DNA of 33,290 nt, taken from positions 1-33,290 of the forward strand of contig JAKPSH010000107.1 in the NCBI GenBank assembly GCA_029555385.1, in the 5' to 3' direction. Within the stretch, counting starts at the first letter, position 1. Every line of letters begins with the position of its first letter. This DNA is from Pseudomonadota bacterium (lineage in GTDB: Bacteria; Bdellovibrionota_C; UBA2361; SZUA-149). A model generated the notes under the pieces. The model was not told the origin of the DNA and searched no databases. It worked only from the letters and a program-made list of their open reading frames with translations. Shown one piece after another: positions 31,502 to 33,290 of the stretch. The position numbers were made by a program, and so were the translations under genes.

Positions 31502-32583
31502 CGCTCAATTAGCTCCCAAACTGTTGTGGCGAAGAGAATTAACATAACGCCGGGCAGGACGCCGTACATCAAAATATTGTTGAAATGCGGCAAAATAGCA
31601 CTCTGTGCCGCGTCCAGGAAAAGAAAAACGACATACACCGCGTAACACGAAAGTAGCAGCCAGCCCTCCCAGCGTGAGATTACATGCCACGTGAAAAATA
31701 TCGGGAGACACATAATGGCGCAAAGGGCCATGACCGGCATGTCAATGTAGACGGCATGAGGCGACACGGCGATGCCCGCAGGAGCTACGAGCGCGGTAAG
31801 GCCGAGCACGGAAAGCAGGTTGAAAATGTTGCTTCCCACAATGTTGCCCACAGAAATGTCGCCCTCATTGTTCAAGCTTGCGACAACAGAAGTGGCGATC
31901 TCAGGCAGCGAAGTGCCGAAGGCCACAATAGTCAGACCGATGACAAGCTCACTTACACCGAAACTGTGTGCCAGATCGATTGCGGCACTAAGACTCCACT
32001 TGGCGCCGAGAAGCAGCATGATCGTTCCCGCGATAACCAGAGCGGCATCAGCCCAGACTTGTGACTGCGGCTTGGCTTGCGCATGTTCGCTGTGAGCCGC
32101 TGCGTCATGATGTCCGCTGGCATGCTTGCGGCGGCGGCTGACTGAAAGGAGGAAAAGCACATAAAGCACGATGCCGCCAAAAAGCAGCGCACCGTTCAGA
32201 CGGGAGATTATGCCGTCCGTGCTGATGCCAAGCACGACTAGAGAAACAATAATCATCAGCGGGGTATCGAAACGGATGAGCTGCCGTTTGACCGTTATCG
32301 GACGCACGGCCGCAGAAAGCCCAAGAATAAAAAGGATATTGAAGATATTGCTCCCTACGACGTTGCCCACTGCTATTTCCGGCTGTCCGGCATAAGCGCT
32401 GCGGATGGAGACAGCGAGTTCGGGGGCGCTAGTGCCGAAAGCGACGATCGTCAAGCCAATGATCAACGGCGGCAGACCGAAGCGCGCAGCGATGCGCGAT
32501 GCGCCGCGCACCAGATACTCCGCGCCGAAAATGAGCACCGCCAGTCCGGCAGAAAGAAGCAATATTGCAGGGATGAAAGTCAT
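31468..32583 (-). CDS. CaCA-family Na+/Ca2+ antiporter, YrbG-like
   Basis: This inner-membrane exchanger of the CaCA family moves Ca2+ or another cation against Na+, H+ or K+. The 371-residue product has about ten to eleven membrane segments in two halves, each with the conserved alpha repeats: GTSAPE (50-55) with GNVVGSNIFN (73-82), and GTSLPE (223-228) with GNIVGSNIFN (246-255). The glutamates in these motifs bind the cation. The central loop (about 150-172) is His-rich (HASGHHDAAAHSEHAQA) and could bind metal. The start is ATG 32583; GTG 32631 is possible but adds an unlikely head, and neither has a good ribosome site. The last residues are supplied by repeat family I (copy C), so the C terminus may differ from relatives. 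Confidence 0.93.
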   Translation of the reverse strand: MTFIPAILLLSAGLAVLIFGAEYLVRGASRIAARFGLPPLIIGLTIVAFGTSAPELAVSIRSAYAGQPEIAVGNVVGSNIFNILFILGLSAAVRPITVKRQLIRFDTPLMIIVSLVVLGISTDGIISRLNGALLFGGIVLYVLFLLSVSRRRKHASGHHDAAAHSEHAQAKPQSQVWADAALVIAGTIMLLLGAKWSLSAAIDLAHSFGVSELVIGLTIVAFGTSLPEIATSVVASLNNEGDISVGNIVGSNIFNLLSVLGLTALVAPAGIAVSPHAVYIDMPVMALCAIMCLPIFFTWHVISRWEGWLLLSCYAVYVVFLFLDAAQSAILPHFNNILMYGVLPGVMLILFATTVWELIERRRSPAAVGRH

Positions 32584-32664
32584 AGCTGGCAGATACTTAG
32601 TAAGAGAATATGTTACGGATGAATTATTCACATAAAATGCAGTTCTTGGCTAATGGAAACTGGC

Positions 32665-32757
32665 GCCAAAGACGCAGGCCTAACGGAGTAATGATAGCAG
32701 GATGCTGAGAAACCCGATCTTTCCAATTTCGTCGTCGCGCTGAATTGCTGCCCTCCG
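32665..32757. repeat. Remnants of the palindromic element and of repeat family I, copy D
   Basis: 32665-32692 is the exact reverse complement of 21323-21350 (28 bases, ending CTAACGGAGTAAT). Four bases later a diverged family I copy starts at 32697 (GCAGGATGCTGAGAAACCCG). The same order and spacing occur at 21522-21527, so both parts move or are copied together. Confidence 0.8.
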
Positions 32758-32830
32758 ATACCATCATGCGGCATCGACCGCGAAGAGAAGCCTGAGAACC
32801 AAAGTTTTTTGCTGCTTGCGCGCGCATGGG

Positions 32831-33024
32831 CGGTGGAGCGTTTGACGCTGCCGGGCGCTAGATGCGCGCCGCCGCCCGCCTACAGAACTCGGCTTGCAGG
32901 AACCGGAGTAGCTTCACCACCCCTACCGCATAGCAATCCGATTTCCTCCAGCGGGCCCACTCCACCCCCGCCCCGGCGCATGAGGTTAAGCCTTGAGCGC
33001 CCGGCAGCGTCAAACTCTCCACCG
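32831..33024. repeat. Element with 29-base inverted repeats
   Basis: The arm 32831-32859 (CGGTGGAGCGTTTGACGCTG, then CCGGGCGCT) is complementary to 32996-33024 at 28 of 29 positions. The 136 bases between are GC-rich and have no clear gene; a 90-residue Pro-rich open frame (32809-33081) is probably spurious. It is MITE-like and unlike the other repeats here. No target-site duplication was recognised. Confidence 0.82.
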
Positions 33025-33091
33025 GCGTCTAACCGGAGCAGGTACGCTGCTGCCTCTCTTGGTCGTATTTCACTTTTCTGAATACCTGAAG

Positions 33092-33169
33092 GTTCTGTGC
33101 TGCTTTAAGTGCGGGCAAAAGGGCAAACGCGTCCAAGCCGCCCTTTTGTCGCAGCACGTCTTTCAGAAC
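33092..33169. repeat. Imperfect long palindrome near the right edge
   Basis: GTTCTG (33092-33097), TGCTGC (33098-33103) and CAAAAGGGC (33116-33124) face GCCCTTTTG (33140-33148), GCAGCA (33151-33156) and CAGAAC (33164-33169) in mirrored order with small gaps. It could be a decayed hairpin element. There is no T run to make it a terminator. Confidence 0.5.
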
Positions 33170-33253
33170 AGATCAAAAACCCCCGGCACAACCCTTTGCC
33201 AACCACAGCGCGTCGCCCGCATTGATTCGTCGCCATTGGTCTGGACCACTGGC

Positions 33254-33290
33254 CGTAATATCTCACAGCCCAAGGCTGTGGGATATTACG
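33254..33290. repeat. Palindromic repeat family III, copy 2, at the window edge
   Basis: The arms 33254-33270 and 33274-33290 (CGTAATATCTCACAGCC and its complement) form a 17-bp stem with one mismatch around CAA. The upstream ACTGGCC and CACAGCCCAAG match copy 1 at 31318-31343. It may extend past the edge of the window. Confidence 0.8.

Larger units (their letters stand above)
31126..31502. repeat. 110-base direct repeat spanning a coding end
   Basis: 31126-31235 recurs at 31393-31502 with only two mismatches seen (near 31188 and 31221 of the first copy), an offset of 267 bases. Each copy contains TCGTGCTGAAGCTGAATTAG, the last codons of the methyltransferase-like gene, followed by the left part of intergenic repeat family I. 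This looks like a recent partial tandem duplication or a gene-conversion event. Confidence 0.9.

Noticed and set aside
32809..33081. 90-residue Pro-rich plus-strand frame
   Set aside because: It lies across an element with 29-base inverted repeats and reads as low-complexity Pro/Ser/Arg.

Overview
This window looks like chromosome from a Gram-negative, Proteobacteria-like bacterium, perhaps of deltaproteobacterial type. It carries a Tol-Pal module (tolB end, pal, cpoB), TatA, a TonB/TolA-like envelope protein, a protein with an MJ0042 zinc finger and a DUF3426-like end, a sigma-54-type activator, a bactofilin and many lipoprotein signals. I cannot name a genus. Nothing looks like a prophage, a CRISPR array or a classical insertion sequence, and I saw no rRNA or tRNA.

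Layout. 1-4567 (+): the 3' end of tolB, then pal, cpoB, ribF and an rluD-type pseudouridine synthase. 4568-8697: a run on the minus strand, with a sigma-54 activator lacking a sensor domain, a DUF4404-like small protein, a secreted Cys-rich protein with a Pro/Ser/Thr tail, and a small membrane protein. 9192-10943 (+): a membrane hybrid histidine kinase. 11188-14102 (-): a protein of unknown function and a DUF1846 protein, the latter divergent from a PurF homologue at 14330-15748 (+) that has serine instead of the N-terminal nucleophilic cysteine. 15906-17498 (-): a coupled pair of YeeE/YedE half transporters and a poly-Asp protein. 17752-21321 (+): a lipoprotein and ftsK. 21949-25194: a TonB/TolA-like protein (-), tatA (+) and the zinc-ribbon protein (-). 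25310-27997 (+): a glycosyltransferase, an RlmB/TrmH-type RNA methyltransferase and a small helical protein. 28013-29379 (-): a lytic transglycosylase and an unknown small protein. 30008-31145 (+): a bactofilin overlapping a methyltransferase-like gene. 31468-32583 (-): a CaCA-type antiporter.

How they work together. Many products act on the cell envelope and division: Tol-Pal, FtsK, the TonB/TolA-like protein, the bactofilin, the lytic transglycosylase and the lipoproteins. The rest are housekeeping genes (flavin synthesis, RNA modification, Tat export), regulation and transport.

The most unusual content is between the genes. Several palindromic, MITE-like or hairpin repeats lie mainly where convergent genes meet (4.6-4.9, 21.3-21.95, 31.1-31.5 kb) and in the last 600 bases. 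At least three types recur inside the window. One copy supplies the last codons and stop of the antiporter gene, and a 110-base direct repeat includes the last codons of the methyltransferase-like gene. There are also a 94-base hexanucleotide microsatellite and a low-complexity GAGGCT-type repeat. The best candidates for new protein biology are the Cys-rich HExxH protein with its mucin-like tail, and the Ser-for-Cys PurF homologue paired with DUF1846.
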